The notes below the pieces were generated by a model. The model ran no database searches. It was not told where the DNA came from and saw only the letters and a program-made list of their open reading frames with translations. A DNA stretch of 42,803 nucleotides from Evansella tamaricis (GTDB lineage Bacteria; Bacillota; Bacilli; Bacillales; Salisediminibacteriaceae). Made by a program: the position numbers and the translations under genes. The stretch covers positions 1 through 42,803 of the forward strand of contig NZ_JAHQCS010000134.1 in NCBI RefSeq assembly GCF_019042215.1. Direction: 5' to 3'. Below, in pieces: positions 1-8,536 of this stretch (the stretch's first letter is position 1; each line of letters begins with the position of its first letter).

Positions 1-120
1 AGGCTCACGAGCGTAGGGCAGTGGAGGAATGACAACTAGAAGTGCGCTCTTAGACTTCGGTTGTCATTTCCGAAGTGCCCCGCAGCGAGTAGGCGGTGGA
101 GCTGGACAATGCCCGAAGGT
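1..120. repeat. GC-rich intergenic repeat, part of a larger element
   Basis: This non-coding stretch is clearly richer in G+C than the genes around it. It contains an inverted repeat (28-36 with 60-68, arms AATGACAAC/GTTGTCATT) with a nested pair (39-43 with 54-58, GAAGT/ACTTC). The style matches dispersed intergenic repeats of Bacillaceae genomes. The short reading frame on the minus strand across it (50-352) has no ribosome binding site and runs antisense into trhP1, so I do not call it. The left edge is cut by the window. Confidence 0.5.
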
Positions 121-185
121 GCAAAAACTTATACTTTCTTTTAAAAAAGGATGATTTCTGAACATAGAGTAGGCAGGTGAATAAT

Positions 186-1121
186 ATGAAAAAGCCAGAA
201 TTGTTGGTTACTCCAACTAATGTAGATGATATAGAACCTCTCATTGAAGCAGGGGCTACTGCAATTATGATTGGAGAAGAGAAGTTTGGTTTACGTCTTG
301 CAGGGGAATTTTCAAAGGAAGATGTGGAGAGGGCTGTAAATATTGCCCACAATAAAAAAGTGAAAGTATATGTTGCTATGAATGGGATATACCATAATGA
401 TATCCTTCCTTCGTTACCAGAGTATATTCAGTTTTTAAATAAGGTAGGTGTGGATTCGATTGTTTTTGGAGATCCGGCCGTTTTAATGGCAGCCCGAGAA
501 GTGGGAGCGGTGAACAGGATGAAATTCCATTGGAACACAGAAACAACCGCTACAAACTGGTATACGGCAAATTATTGGGGCAGGAAAGGGGCAAGGCGTG
601 CGGTACTTGCCAGAGAATTAAATATGGATTCCATTGTTGAAATTAAAGAAAATGCGGATGTGGAAGTTGAGGTACAAGTTCATGGAATGACTTGTATGTT
701 CCAATCAAAACGGACACTTGTTGGAAACTATATGGAATTTCAGGGGAAGGATTTGAAAGTGGAAGGACGGAGTAAAGATCGGAGTCTTTTTCTCCATGAT
801 CCTGAACGGGATGCGAAATATCCCATTTGGGAAGATCAGAACGGGACTCATATTATGAGTCCGAAGGATATTTGTATTATTGACGAACTTGAAGAAATGA
901 TTGATGCCGAAATTGATTGTTTTAAGATTGATGGTATCTTAAAGGGCAGTGACTATCTCATAAAAGTAACTTCCTTATACAGGGAAGCAATTGATCTGTG
1001 CTTGGAAGACCGAGAAGCCTATGAAGACAAAAAGGAAGCTTATATAGAAACAATAAAAAGGATTCAACCGCCTAATCGAGATATAGACACCGGATTCTTT
1101 TTTAAAGAGACAGTTTATTAG
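186..1121 (+). CDS. trhP1: Peptidase U32-family protein TrhP1 (YrrN), tRNA wobble-uridine hydroxylation
   Basis: U32-family protein of 311 residues corresponding to B. subtilis YrrN. There, YrrN and YrrO (TrhP1/TrhP2) are needed for 5-hydroxyuridine at tRNA position 34, using prephenate-derived chemistry. N-terminal KKPELLVTP and the MSPKD(I)C segment are typical of the family. It is the degenerate paralogue: where the next gene has four clustered cysteines, this protein keeps only one (VQVHGMTCMFQSKRT), so it probably cannot hold the Fe-S cluster alone and may act as partner of TrhP2. I chose ATG 186 because AGGCAGGTG at 171-179 is a ribosome binding site at proper distance; GTG 177 lies inside that site. 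It is followed after 15 bases by trhP2. Confidence 0.85.
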   Translation: MKKPELLVTPTNVDDIEPLIEAGATAIMIGEEKFGLRLAGEFSKEDVERAVNIAHNKKVKVYVAMNGIYHNDILPSLPEYIQFLNKVGVDSIVFGDPAVLMAAREVGAVNRMKFHWNTETTATNWYTANYWGRKGARRAVLARELNMDSIVEIKENADVEVEVQVHGMTCMFQSKRTLVGNYMEFQGKDLKVEGRSKDRSLFLHDPERDAKYPIWEDQNGTHIMSPKDICIIDELEEMIDAEIDCFKIDGILKGSDYLIKVTSLYREAIDLCLEDREAYEDKKEAYIETIKRIQPPNRDIDTGFFFKETVY

Positions 1122-1136
1122 AGGGGAGTGATAGTG

Positions 1137-2432
1137 ATGGGGATGAGAATAAAAACAGATGAAATTTCAACCATTACACCTGATGGAAAACGTGTAATTA
1201 CGAAAAAGCCTGAGCTATTGGCTCCGGCAGGAAATCTTGAAAAGCTTAAAATTGCAGTTCATTATGGAGCAGATGCTGTTTTTATTGGTGGTAGGGAATT
1301 CGGTTTGAGGTCGAACGCAGACAACTTTTCTATTGATGAGATGGCTGAAGGGGTTCAATTTGCTAAGAAATACAATGCTAAGATTTATGTGACAACTAAT
1401 ATATTTGCACACAATGAAAATATGGACGGGCTTGAGGATTATCTGAAAGATTTGGAGAGAGTAGGCATCTGGGGAATCATTGTTGCAGATCCTCTCATTA
1501 TTGAAACATGCAAACAGGCTGCACCGAATCTGGAAGTTCATTTGTCAACTCAGCAATCTTTATCGAATTGGCAGGCAGTGAAATTTTGGAAAGAGGAAGG
1601 TCTGGAGCGGGTTGTTCTGGCAAGGGAAGTTGGATTAGAGGAAATGTTGGAAATGAAACGTCAAGTGGACATCGAAATTGAAACGTTTATCCACGGGGCA
1701 ATGTGTATCTCCTATTCTGGTCGCTGTGTACTCAGTAACCACATGACTGCAAGGGATTCTAACCGTGGTGGATGCTGTCAATCTTGCCGCTGGGACTATT
1801 TCTTATACGAAGAAAGTGACAACAGTAAAGATCCTGCAGAAGAAGTCAAGTTATTTGAAGAAGAGGACGCTCCGTTCGCCATGTCTCCAAAAGATTTAAA
1901 CCTGGTGGAGTCCATTCCAAAATTAATTGAGGCAGGTATTGACAGCTTAAAAATTGAAGGTCGCATGAAGTCCATTCATTATGTGGCAACGGTTGTAAGT
2001 GTATACCGTAAAGTAATTGACGCCTACTGTGCAGACCCTGATCATTTTGTCATTAATCCAGAATGGGTAGAGGAACTTGCAAAGTGTGCTAATCGTCCGA
2101 CAGCTCCCGCATTTTTTGAAAATACGCCAGGTTTTAAAGAGCAGTTATTCCAAAACCACAGTCAAAAAACAGCATTTGACTTTGCAGGTCTTGTCCTGGA
2201 CTTTGATAGTGATTCTGGTTTGGTGACACTTCAGCAGCGAAATCACTTCCGGCCAGGGGACGAGGTGGAATTCTTTGGTCCTGAAATTACTAATTTTCGT
2301 CAAACAGTTGAGAAGATTTGGGATGAAGATGGAAATGAACTTGATGCTGCACGTCATCCATTACAAATCGTGAAATTCAGGGTGAATAGTCCTGTATATC
2401 CTAATAATATGATGCGAAAGGAAACACTATAA
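1137..2432 (+). CDS. trhP2: Peptidase U32-family protein TrhP2 (YrrO), tRNA wobble-uridine hydroxylation
   Basis: U32-family protein of 431 residues, equivalent to B. subtilis YrrO/TrhP2 and related to E. coli TrhP (YegQ). It starts the family core with [16 protein letters not shown] and carries the U32 signature ETFIHGAMC...SGRC...[11 protein letters not shown]. Cysteines C190, C197, C213/C214 and C217 have the spacing of the proposed Fe-S ligands. The family is named for peptidases but this branch modifies tRNA. ATG 1137 is chosen because GAGGGGAG (1121-1128) lies about 8 bases upstream; GTG 1128 overlaps that site and ATG 1143 is also possible. The stop codon shares one base with the udk start, so the genes are translationally coupled in one operon. 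Confidence 0.9.
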   Translation: MGMRIKTDEISTITPDGKRVITKKPELLAPAGNLEKLKIAVHYGADAVFIGGREFGLRSNADNFSIDEMAEGVQFAKKYNAKIYVTTNIFAHNENMDGLEDYLKDLERVGIWGIIVADPLIIETCKQAAPNLEVHLSTQQSLSNWQAVKFWKEEGLERVVLAREVGLEEMLEMKRQVDIEIETFIHGAMCISYSGRCVLSNHMTARDSNRGGCCQSCRWDYFLYEESDNSKDPAEEVKLFEEEDAPFAMSPKDLNLVESIPKLIEAGIDSLKIEGRMKSIHYVATVVSVYRKVIDAYCADPDHFVINPEWVEELAKCANRPTAPAFFENTPGFKEQLFQNHSQKTAFDFAGLVLDFDSDSGLVTLQQRNHFRPGDEVEFFGPEITNFRQTVEKIWDEDGNELDAARHPLQIVKFRVNSPVYPNNMMRKETL

Positions 2433-3067
2433 TGAATAAAAAGCCAATTATTATTGGAGTGGCAGGGGGATCAGGATCAGGGAAAACAACGGTTGCAAAC
2501 TCAATTTACTGCAATTTTCGCGATCAGGATATACTTATGATTGAGCAGGATGCCTATTACAAGGATCAGACACATCTTCCAATGGAGGAAAGATTAAAGA
2601 CAAATTATGATCATCCGCTGGCCTTTGATAATGATTTACTCCTTGCTCATCTGGAGAGGCTCATGAATCGGGAAACGATTGAAAAACCTATTTATGATTA
2701 TGCTAACCATACTCGTGCTACGGAAGTAAAACAGGTGGAACCGCGCGATGTTATCATCCTGGAAGGGATATTAATTTTGGAAGATAAGCGATTACGTGAT
2801 ATGATGGATATTAAATTATATGTGGACACGGATTCTGACGTGAGAATTATTCGCCGTCTTATTCGTGACATTAAGGAACGGGGGAGATCAATCGACTCTG
2901 TCATTGATCAATATATTTCCGTTGTTAGGCCCATGCATCTTCAGTTTATTGAACCAACGAAACGGTATGCAGATGTTATTATTCCAGAGGGTGGCCAAAA
3001 TCAGGTTGCTATCGATTTAATGGTAACAAAAATAAAAACGGTTCTTGAAGAAAAGTCCATTTTGTAA
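2432..3067 (+). CDS. udk: Uridine kinase
   Basis: Uridine/cytidine kinase of 211 residues that phosphorylates uridine and cytidine to UMP and CMP for pyrimidine salvage. The Walker A loop GGSGSGKTT is at residues 12-20. The family segments [15 protein letters not shown] and EGILILED (nucleoside and phosphate-binding region) follow in order, and length is typical. The ATG overlaps the trhP2 stop by one base, giving an operon trhP1-trhP2-udk as in B. subtilis. The next gene, greA, is 288 bases away across a region with a large inverted repeat. Confidence 0.96.
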   Translation: MNKKPIIIGVAGGSGSGKTTVANSIYCNFRDQDILMIEQDAYYKDQTHLPMEERLKTNYDHPLAFDNDLLLAHLERLMNRETIEKPIYDYANHTRATEVKQVEPRDVIILEGILILEDKRLRDMMDIKLYVDTDSDVRIIRRLIRDIKERGRSIDSVIDQYISVVRPMHLQFIEPTKRYADVIIPEGGQNQVAIDLMVTKIKTVLEEKSIL

Positions 3068-3137
3068 TAGCATAAGAGAAGTAATAAAAAACGCCTGTAG
3101 AAACGGCAATCTTATTTATTCAATATGAAACGAGTAT

Positions 3138-3207
3138 TCAGCGCCCCAACACCTCCCCCATCACTTTTACATTGTAAAAGGATAAGGGAATAAATGTTGG
3201 GCGCTGA
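3138..3207 (+). repeat. Nested inverted repeat between udk and greA
   Basis: Outer arms 3139-3151 (CAGCGCCCCAACA) and 3195-3206 (TGTTGGGCGCTG) pair with a single bulged C. Inner arms 3164-3171 (CTTTTACA) and 3173-3180 (TGTAAAAG) form a near-perfect palindrome, and flanking CCCATC/GATAAGGG also nearly pair, so about 70 nt can fold into one long hairpin. There is no T-run after it, so it is not a standard rho-independent terminator. It could be a dispersed element, a leader structure for greA, or an RNA-processing site. Confidence 0.55.
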
Positions 3208-3355
3208 CATTTATATAAAAGTGGTTATTACTCATTTTTCCCAAACAGATTCATATGGTTCAAATAAACCGTTTCTCATTAAGCGAACATCGTCGAGTGC
3301 TTAAATAAAAGTGTAAGCGCTCGCTACAGAAGAATAGTCGAAGGAGTGAAGGGAT

Positions 3356-3829
3356 ATGACAGAAGAAAAACACTATATGACTTTAGAAGGAAAGGCGAAG
3401 CTGGAGAAGGAACTTGATTTTTTAAAAACGGAAAGACGTAAGGAAGTTGTTGAACGAATAAAAGTGGCCCGCAGCTTTGGGGATCTTTCGGAAAACTCGG
3501 AATATGACTCTGCTAAAGAAGAACAAGCTTTTGTGGAAGGCCGCATAAATCAATTGGAAAAAATGATCCGTAATGCTGAAATCATTTCAGAGGACAACTC
3601 TGATCCATCAACCGTTTCCCTTGGTAAGACAGTAAAGTTTATGGAATTACCAGATGGTGAAGAAGAGAGCTATACGATAGTTGGACGTGCTGAAGCTGAT
3701 CCCCTTGATGGGAAAATTTCAAACGATTCTCCAATGGCGCAGAGTTTAATGGGTAAGAAAATAGGGGATAAAGTGTCCGTATCCACTCCTGGTGGCGATA
3801 TGGAAGTTGAAATACTGGAAGTAAAATAA
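3356..3829 (+). CDS. greA: Transcription elongation factor GreA
   Basis: GreA of 157 residues, the usual length. It enters the RNA polymerase secondary channel and stimulates transcript cleavage to rescue backtracked complexes. The N-terminal coiled coil (about residues 1-75) contains [13 protein letters not shown] and the acidic tip [18 protein letters not shown], with the conserved D and E that act at the catalytic centre. The C-terminal FKBP-like domain ends with [24 protein letters not shown] at 3341-3348 supports ATG 3356. It follows the udk operon as in B. subtilis and has its own terminator. Confidence 0.97.
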   Translation: MTEEKHYMTLEGKAKLEKELDFLKTERRKEVVERIKVARSFGDLSENSEYDSAKEEQAFVEGRINQLEKMIRNAEIISEDNSDPSTVSLGKTVKFMELPDGEEESYTIVGRAEADPLDGKISNDSPMAQSLMGKKIGDKVSVSTPGGDMEVEILEVK

Positions 3830-3857
3830 TCATTAGAACTAATAGTAGGGCTCTTCG

Positions 3858-3898
3858 TAGGCTGCCATGTAATTGATGGCCTATGGAGGGTTTTTTTT
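3858..3898 (+). terminator. Rho-independent terminator after greA
   Basis: Stem between 3858-3868 (TAGGCTGCCAT, one bulge) and 3876-3883 (ATGGCCTA) followed after a few bases by eight T residues at 3891-3898. Confidence 0.85.
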
Positions 3899-3927
3899 GT
3901 TTTGGTGAAATAAATCCAAAAAAATGG

Positions 3928-3980
3928 TTGTAATAAGAGCACACTTTTATATATACTGTATATAAACAATATATACAGTA
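3928..3980 (+). promoter_or_regulatory. Promoter with overlapping palindromic operator for the GntR-ABC operon
   Basis: A SigA-like promoter can be read as TTGTAA (3928-3933), 18-base spacer, TATACT (3952-3957). A perfect inverted repeat with 11-base arms, TACTGTATATA (3954-3964) and TATATACAGTA (3970-3980), spacer 5, overlaps the -10 region and runs into the expected transcription start. YtrA-type GntR regulators bind palindromes in their own promoter, so autorepression by the following gene is likely (inference). Confidence 0.7.
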
Positions 3981-4023
3981 ATCACAGGTAATCCAGTTAA
4001 GAATCGAGGTGATGAACATTGTC

Positions 4024-4410
4024 ATGTGGATCCATTTGAATAATGAGGATTCGAGGCCACTTTATGTTCAAGTAAAAGAGCAGCTTATGAGGGATATTTT
4101 AAATGGTTCTTTAAAACCAGGGGAAGAACTCCCCTCTATTCGAAAGCTGGCGAAAGAGGCAAAGACAAGTGTAATTACCGTAAAGAGGGCTTATCATGAT
4201 TTAGAGCTTGAAGGCTACATTTATACTAGAGCGGGAAAAGGAAGTTTTGTAAAACAACAAAATGAAGAAGAACAGAGAATTCAAAAGGTAAAAATGTTCA
4301 CACAAAAGGCGGAAGAACTTATCCATTTTGGTAGAACACAACATCTGTCAGACGAAGAAATGAAAACGGCTCTTTTAAGCTGTTTTCGTGAAGAAAGGGG
4401 TAAGGAGTGA
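4024..4410 (+). CDS. GntR-family regulator, YtrA subfamily
   Basis: Short GntR regulator of 128 residues. The winged helix-turn-helix covers about residues 10-78 (RPLYVQVKEQLMRDIL, LPSIRKLAKEAKTSVITVKRAYHDLELEGYI, RAGKGSFV). The C-terminal part is only a short helical tail, as in YtrA-type regulators that control neighbouring ABC transporter genes. GAGGTGAT at 4006-4013 places the start at ATG 4024; GTG 4009 and ATG 4012 overlap the ribosome binding site. Its stop overlaps the ATPase gene by one base. The palindrome in its promoter is the probable operator; the inducing ligand is unknown. Confidence 0.88.
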   Translation: MWIHLNNEDSRPLYVQVKEQLMRDILNGSLKPGEELPSIRKLAKEAKTSVITVKRAYHDLELEGYIYTRAGKGSFVKQQNEEEQRIQKVKMFTQKAEELIHFGRTQHLSDEEMKTALLSCFREERGKE

Positions 4411-5276
4411 TGGAAGTAATCATTGAATTACGAAATGGCATTACAAAATATAAGAATTTCCAGTTAGGCCCGATGGATCTTCAATTGTCCACTGGTGTGA
4501 TTACAGCACTAATTGGAAGAAACGGTGCAGGAAAAACGACTTTATTGGAAGGGTTAAGTGGACTTTCACCATTTCAAAAGGGGGATGTTTACTATTATGG
4601 GACCCCAATTAATTTTCTGGAACCAGAAATAAGAACCAAAATGACTTACATTTCGAATGATATCCAAATGTACAGTGATTATTCTGTTAAACAGGCGATC
4701 GAATTTGTGTCAACATTACATAAAAATTGGGATACGAGTTGGGTGAATCATTGGTTGACCGTGTTTCAGATTCGGGCAAGTGTACAGATTCATCAACTAT
4801 CAAAAGGGATGAAAATGAAATTAAATTTAATATTAGGTTTAGGGCACCGGCCAGACGTTGTTTTTCTCGACGAACCAACAGATGGACTAGACAGCATTTC
4901 TCGTCAGCAATTTTTTAATTTACTTCAAGAATACGTTGAGCAGGAAGAATGCACGGTTGTGATGTCTACTCACTATACAAAAGAAGTGGAAGGAATATGT
5001 GATCATGTAATATTTTTAAAAAATGGGATGCTTTCTTTAGTAGGTGAAGTAGAGGAAATGAAGGAAAGTTACCATGTTTTTTCAGTGCCTCCCAAAGAAG
5101 ACTTGTCAGGAGTAAAAGGGATAGAATCGTTTACGACCACTTCCGTTGAAACAAAAGGTGTTATTCAGTCACAAACAGTTGCCACTCTTCCAAACCATGC
5201 TGTCATCAAAAAACCTTCACTGGATGATATTTTTCAGTATGTGGTGGAAAATGAGGAAGGGGGAGAATGGTCTTGA
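4410..5276 (+). CDS. ABC transporter ATP-binding protein (YtrB-like)
   Basis: ABC ATPase of 288 residues. Walker A GRNGAGKTT is at residues 36-44, the signature LSKGMKMK begins at residue 130 (the second S/Q position differs from the classical LSGGQ), Walker B VVFLDEP ends with D154-E155, and the H-loop histidine is H188 (STHY). The C-terminal 80 residues resemble the extension of ATPases paired with ABC-2 type permeases. The start ATG 4410 overlaps the regulator's TGA; AGGGG at 4396-4400 is the ribosome binding site. The substrate cannot be told; relatives in YtrA-controlled operons respond to cell-envelope stress. Confidence 0.92.
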   Translation: MEVIIELRNGITKYKNFQLGPMDLQLSTGVITALIGRNGAGKTTLLEGLSGLSPFQKGDVYYYGTPINFLEPEIRTKMTYISNDIQMYSDYSVKQAIEFVSTLHKNWDTSWVNHWLTVFQIRASVQIHQLSKGMKMKLNLILGLGHRPDVVFLDEPTDGLDSISRQQFFNLLQEYVEQEECTVVMSTHYTKEVEGICDHVIFLKNGMLSLVGEVEEMKESYHVFSVPPKEDLSGVKGIESFTTTSVETKGVIQSQTVATLPNHAVIKKPSLDDIFQYVVENEEGGEWS

Positions 5277-6535
5277 CTAAATTAAATACGTTGGAACTTA
5301 TGAATTTGTCATTTCTTAGGGGTATACGAGTGATTCCACTAATAAAACGGGATATCCTATCCACTAAAAACGTCTGGTTATTTGTCATATTGGCTGTAGG
5401 AGGTGTTTGGGCATTTATTTATTATTTTACTTTGACAAGAATTACAGATTTAAATGACTTTCTAGTTATTCCAGGATTTGTTATTGTGTTCTTGGGGTAT
5501 GGTCTCGTGGCCCATATCTGCCGGGTGGAAGATTTAAATCGGGTGAATAAACGGATGATTCAATTACCCGTGGATTATAGAATACTTATTTTATCCCGTT
5601 ATGGTAGTTCTTTTCTATTAATAGGGATGGTGTTGCTTGCAAACTGTGTTCTCTATTTCTTGCTCTATATCCTAGCAGGATCAGAGAGGGTTCAAACAGG
5701 TAATTTCAGTAACTATTTTTTTATTGTATTTCACTTGTTACTCGTCATCATCTCCATTTACATTCCGTTTTATTTTTCAAAGAACAGTAATGTTGCAACA
5801 TGGGGAATGAGAATTTCAACCTTGGTCTGGTTGATTTATATGTTTTTTTTACCATCTGTATATTTTCAATGGACACATCAACAATATGTGCCCGAAATAT
5901 ATTATGAGCGTCTTGGCATTTATTTAACTCTCGTTTCTATTGTAGTCCTCATTTTATCTTATTATATTTCATTATGGTGCTATCGCTTAAAGTGGAGAAA
6001 CAAAGGAAGTTTTTTACCCCTTGGAAATCTCGTCATCTGCATTGCTGTATTATTTATGGGGGCTGCAAAACTGGCGGAGGTAAACACTTTTACAACAGTG
6101 AAAAACACATTGCATGAAATCAAGGTGGAAGGGGTTCATGTAGAAGCTTTTCCCACTGACACAGTAGATGGATTGGAACAATATCGCATTTTTATTTTTC
6201 CTGAGTTTTCAAGTAATCAATTATCTTTGTATCGAGATTGGCAATATGTTGAACGGGGATTAATCATCGTTACCGTCACAGGTACGACTTCAGATTATTT
6301 AGGATTACATGGGTTCTCAATTCCAATGGAAACGGCTTTTAGTTTAGGGTCATATAGAGGAATTCATGATGGTCGGGAACACTTTGTTACTGAATCTGAG
6401 GCTCCAGTATTATTGTCGGAAGAGGAGAAAAAAAGCTTTCTCACTCACTTTGACGAGAGTGATTTCATCTTCGAATTGGAAAGTCGATGGTTAGATGGAA
6501 AAATTGAAATGGATTGGATTCAAGAAGATAAATAG
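5267..6535 (+). CDS. Membrane protein, likely ABC transporter permease of the GntR operon
   Basis: A 422-residue integral membrane protein. Hydrophobic segments are at about residues 36-56, 65-85, 108-132, 148-170, 185-203, 218-242 and 254-275. A C-terminal hydrophilic domain of roughly 150 residues follows, probably outside the membrane. The start at ATG 5267 has AGGGGGAG just upstream and overlaps the end of the ATPase gene by 10 bases, so the two are coupled and most likely form one transporter. No motif names the substrate. The three-gene cassette sits between greA and yrrS, which are neighbours in B. subtilis, so it looks like an insertion specific to this lineage. Confidence 0.75.
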   Translation: MVLTKLNTLELMNLSFLRGIRVIPLIKRDILSTKNVWLFVILAVGGVWAFIYYFTLTRITDLNDFLVIPGFVIVFLGYGLVAHICRVEDLNRVNKRMIQLPVDYRILILSRYGSSFLLIGMVLLANCVLYFLLYILAGSERVQTGNFSNYFFIVFHLLLVIISIYIPFYFSKNSNVATWGMRISTLVWLIYMFFLPSVYFQWTHQQYVPEIYYERLGIYLTLVSIVVLILSYYISLWCYRLKWRNKGSFLPLGNLVICIAVLFMGAAKLAEVNTFTTVKNTLHEIKVEGVHVEAFPTDTVDGLEQYRIFIFPEFSSNQLSLYRDWQYVERGLIIVTVTGTTSDYLGLHGFSIPMETAFSLGSYRGIHDGREHFVTESEAPVLLSEEEKKSFLTHFDESDFIFELESRWLDGKIEMDWIQEDK

Positions 6536-6639
6536 GAATTACCTACGGACAAAGAATTAATTGTAATCTCGAATTTCTTCCATGCATAGATTATAATAAA
6601 GTAGGACAAGGGTAAAATGTTCAAAGGAGGAACTTATAG

Positions 6640-7302
6640 ATGAGTTATGGAAGTTACGGACCACGAAGATCCGATATGCAGAAGGAAAAACGTAAGAATA
6701 TATGGTTAAATGTAGGGATTGGAATAGTAGTAGTGGCAATCGTGTTTGTTTCTGCCAGTCTCATTTTTGGTGGTGGAAGTTCAGAACCTGCTTCAGGAGA
6801 TGATCTGGATCGTGATGAGCAGAACCAGGCGGATATGGCAACGGAAGAGGAACAAGAAGAAAGTGCGGAAGACACAGACCAAGAGGAACAGGTAGACAAT
6901 GAGCCATCTGATTCTGAATCTGAAAATAATGATGAAAATCCCGCTCAGAACAGTACTGATGAGGACAATTCTTCCGATTCCACTTCCTTAGAATTTGATG
7001 GAGAATGGCAACCGGTTGGAACAATGCAGGAGGAACCATTCCAATTGTCCAGTGAAAAATTTAGTAAAGAGCATATTAACTGGGAAGAGATGACTATTGC
7101 ATTCATGTATGCTACAGGTATTGATGAGGAAGATATCATTGTATGGCGAGTAAATAACGGTGGTGACATGCAAAGTGTGGAAGGCTGGGTAGGTGCATGG
7201 GAACATCGTGATAATCCCTATAAAGTCCGTCTCGAATGGGTTACAAACGAAGGATGGGTACCAGTTTCGGTAGAAGAGCAAGATGAAAATCCATTCCGAT
7301 GA
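6640..7302 (+). CDS. yrrS: YrrS family protein (DUF1510), membrane-anchored
   Basis: Protein of 220 residues with a short basic N-terminus, one membrane segment at about residues 24-46, a very acidic low-complexity linker (about 50-118, rich in D, E, S, N and Q), and a conserved C-terminal domain starting near FDGEWQPVGT and ending VEEQDENPFR. This is the architecture of YrrS, found next to greA and pbpI in B. subtilis. The C-terminal domain should face the outside. Its function is not established; association with cell-wall or division proteins is a guess from context. AAAGGAGG at 6623-6630 supports ATG 6640. Confidence 0.85.
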   Translation: MSYGSYGPRRSDMQKEKRKNIWLNVGIGIVVVAIVFVSASLIFGGGSSEPASGDDLDRDEQNQADMATEEEQEESAEDTDQEEQVDNEPSDSESENNDENPAQNSTDEDNSSDSTSLEFDGEWQPVGTMQEEPFQLSSEKFSKEHINWEEMTIAFMYATGIDEEDIIVWRVNNGGDMQSVEGWVGAWEHRDNPYKVRLEWVTNEGWVPVSVEEQDENPFR

Positions 7303-7318
7303 TACGGTTAATGAAAAT

Positions 7319-7350
7319 AAAAACGCATCAATGTGCGTTTTTATTTTTTT
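7319..7350. terminator. Bidirectional terminator between yrrS and yrzA
   Basis: Perfect 9-base stem AAAAACGCA (7319-7327) and TGCGTTTTT (7334-7342) with a 6-base loop. A-rich sequence precedes it and T-rich sequence follows it, so it can work for both convergent genes. Its right arm touches the stop codon of yrzA. Confidence 0.85.
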
Positions 7351-7550
7351 GTTTTAAAGTGGACAACAGCAGAATAATGTCTTTTCCCCGATTGGGGATC
7401 AATAGCCACTTGATGAGATACATGATGAACAGTAAGCATAATGGCTTGATTGTCTTCCACTTTCTTTGAAATCTGTCTTTCTAATTGCTCCAAACTCCCG
7501 GATTCAAAAAACTCCACCTTATCCTCTAGGGGACTAGTATGAAGAAGCAT
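7341..7550 (-). CDS. yrzA: YrzA-like protein (DUF2536)
   Basis: Small protein of 69 residues resembling B. subtilis YrzA. Recognisable pieces are EDKVEFFES, the segment MLTVHHVSHQVAIDP and the C-terminal HYSAVVHFK. It is probably a soluble cytoplasmic protein of unknown function. On the minus strand GAGGTGAT precedes the ATG at 7550 at a good distance; the in-frame GTG at 7559 lies inside that site. It is convergent with yrrS and divergent from mtnN. Confidence 0.75.
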   Translation of the reverse strand: MLLHTSPLEDKVEFFESGSLEQLERQISKKVEDNQAIMLTVHHVSHQVAIDPQSGKRHYSAVVHFKTKK

Positions 7551-7676
7551 TAGTATCACCTCTTTTTGATCAATATGTATATCATATTAAATTTATGGTA
7601 TTATGACAAATGAGTGAATGGTGTAGAAAAAAAGTATTGAGGATAATAATGCTTTATATAGAAAAGAGGTTTGGAT

Positions 7677-8378
7677 ATGAGAATCGGAATTATTGGTGCG
7701 ATGGAAGAAGAAGTGGAACTCTTAAAAGGGAAAATGAATTCCCCTGAAAAGCAACTCATAGCCAGTTGTGAGTTTTACCTAGGTAAATTAGAAGGGGTAG
7801 AAGTCGTACTGTCTAAATCTGGAATCGGAAAAGTAAATGCTGCCATTTCAACTACTTTAATGAACCAGCTTTACCAACCAGATTATATTATTAATACGGG
7901 TTCTGCAGGTGGATTTCATCAAGAATTAGCGGTTGGGAATATCGTCGTTTCCACCGAAGTACGATATAATGACGTGGATGCCACCGTGTTTGGATATGAA
8001 TTTGGACAGGTTCCTAGAATGCCTGCTTTTTACACTCCAAATAGGGACCTTGTGGAAATGGCAATGGAATGTGCTAAAGAAGTTGATGTTAAGTCAGTAA
8101 CGGGATTAATCATATCCGGAGATTCTTTTATGAGTGATCATGATCGGGTGGAAGAACTACGTAAGAAGTTTAAAGAACCTTATTGTTCCGAGATGGAGGC
8201 AGGAGCGATCGCACAGGTTTGTCATCAGTTCCAATGTCCATTCGTGATCATTCGTTCATTATCAGATATTGCAGGACAGGATGCCAAAGTCTCCTATGAC
8301 CAGTTTTTAGAGAAGGCTTCTGTGAACTCTGCAAATTTAGTGTTATTAATGTTAGAAGAACTGAGGAAAAAAGAATAG
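7677..8378 (+). CDS. mtnN: 5'-methylthioadenosine/S-adenosylhomocysteine nucleosidase
   Basis: MTA/SAH nucleosidase (Pfs) of 233 residues. It hydrolyses 5'-methylthioadenosine and S-adenosylhomocysteine to adenine plus the thioribose product, feeding methionine salvage and the activated methyl cycle. The catalytic E12 ([10 protein letters not shown]), the [11 protein letters not shown] ribose-binding segment and the catalytic aspartate in RSLSDIAG are all present. GAAAAGAGGT at 7661-7670 fits ATG 7677; TTG 7671 is too close. In B. subtilis mtnN lies between yrrT and mccA-mccB-yrhC; here the cysteine-pathway genes are absent and only yrhC follows. Confidence 0.96.
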   Translation: MRIGIIGAMEEEVELLKGKMNSPEKQLIASCEFYLGKLEGVEVVLSKSGIGKVNAAISTTLMNQLYQPDYIINTGSAGGFHQELAVGNIVVSTEVRYNDVDATVFGYEFGQVPRMPAFYTPNRDLVEMAMECAKEVDVKSVTGLIISGDSFMSDHDRVEELRKKFKEPYCSEMEAGAIAQVCHQFQCPFVIIRSLSDIAGQDAKVSYDQFLEKASVNSANLVLLMLEELRKKE

Positions 8379-8389
8379 GAACGTTTCCG

Positions 8390-8428
8390 GAGATGTATTT
8401 AAAAATATTGAATACATCTCTTATTATT
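8390..8428 (+). terminator. Probable terminator after mtnN
   Basis: Perfect 10-base inverted repeat GAGATGTATT (8390-8399) and AATACATCTC (8411-8420) with an 11-base loop, followed by TTATTATT. The T-run is interrupted, so efficiency may be moderate. Confidence 0.6.
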
Positions 8429-8472
8429 CCATCCAAAGGTAATTATTACTACATCTCGCGCATTCATTATTA

Positions 8473-8481
8473 TGGTATAAT
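8473..8481 (+). promoter_or_regulatory. Extended -10 promoter element for yrhC
   Basis: TGG-TATAAT (8473-8481) is a perfect SigA -10 box with the extended TGn motif. No good -35 box is visible at the right distance, which is tolerated with an extended -10. Confidence 0.5.
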
Positions 8482-8536
8482 ATTATTCGTGGTTTAACAT
8501 TCATCTATCTATTGATAATTAGAAGAGGTGAGTTTA

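Noticed and set aside
50-352. Minus-strand frame of 100 codons at the left end
   Set aside because: Runs through a repeat and antisense to trhP1, with no start signal.
3639-4025. Minus-strand frame of 128 codons across the end of greA
   Set aside because: Crosses the greA terminator and the GntR operator; a shadow frame without a start signal.
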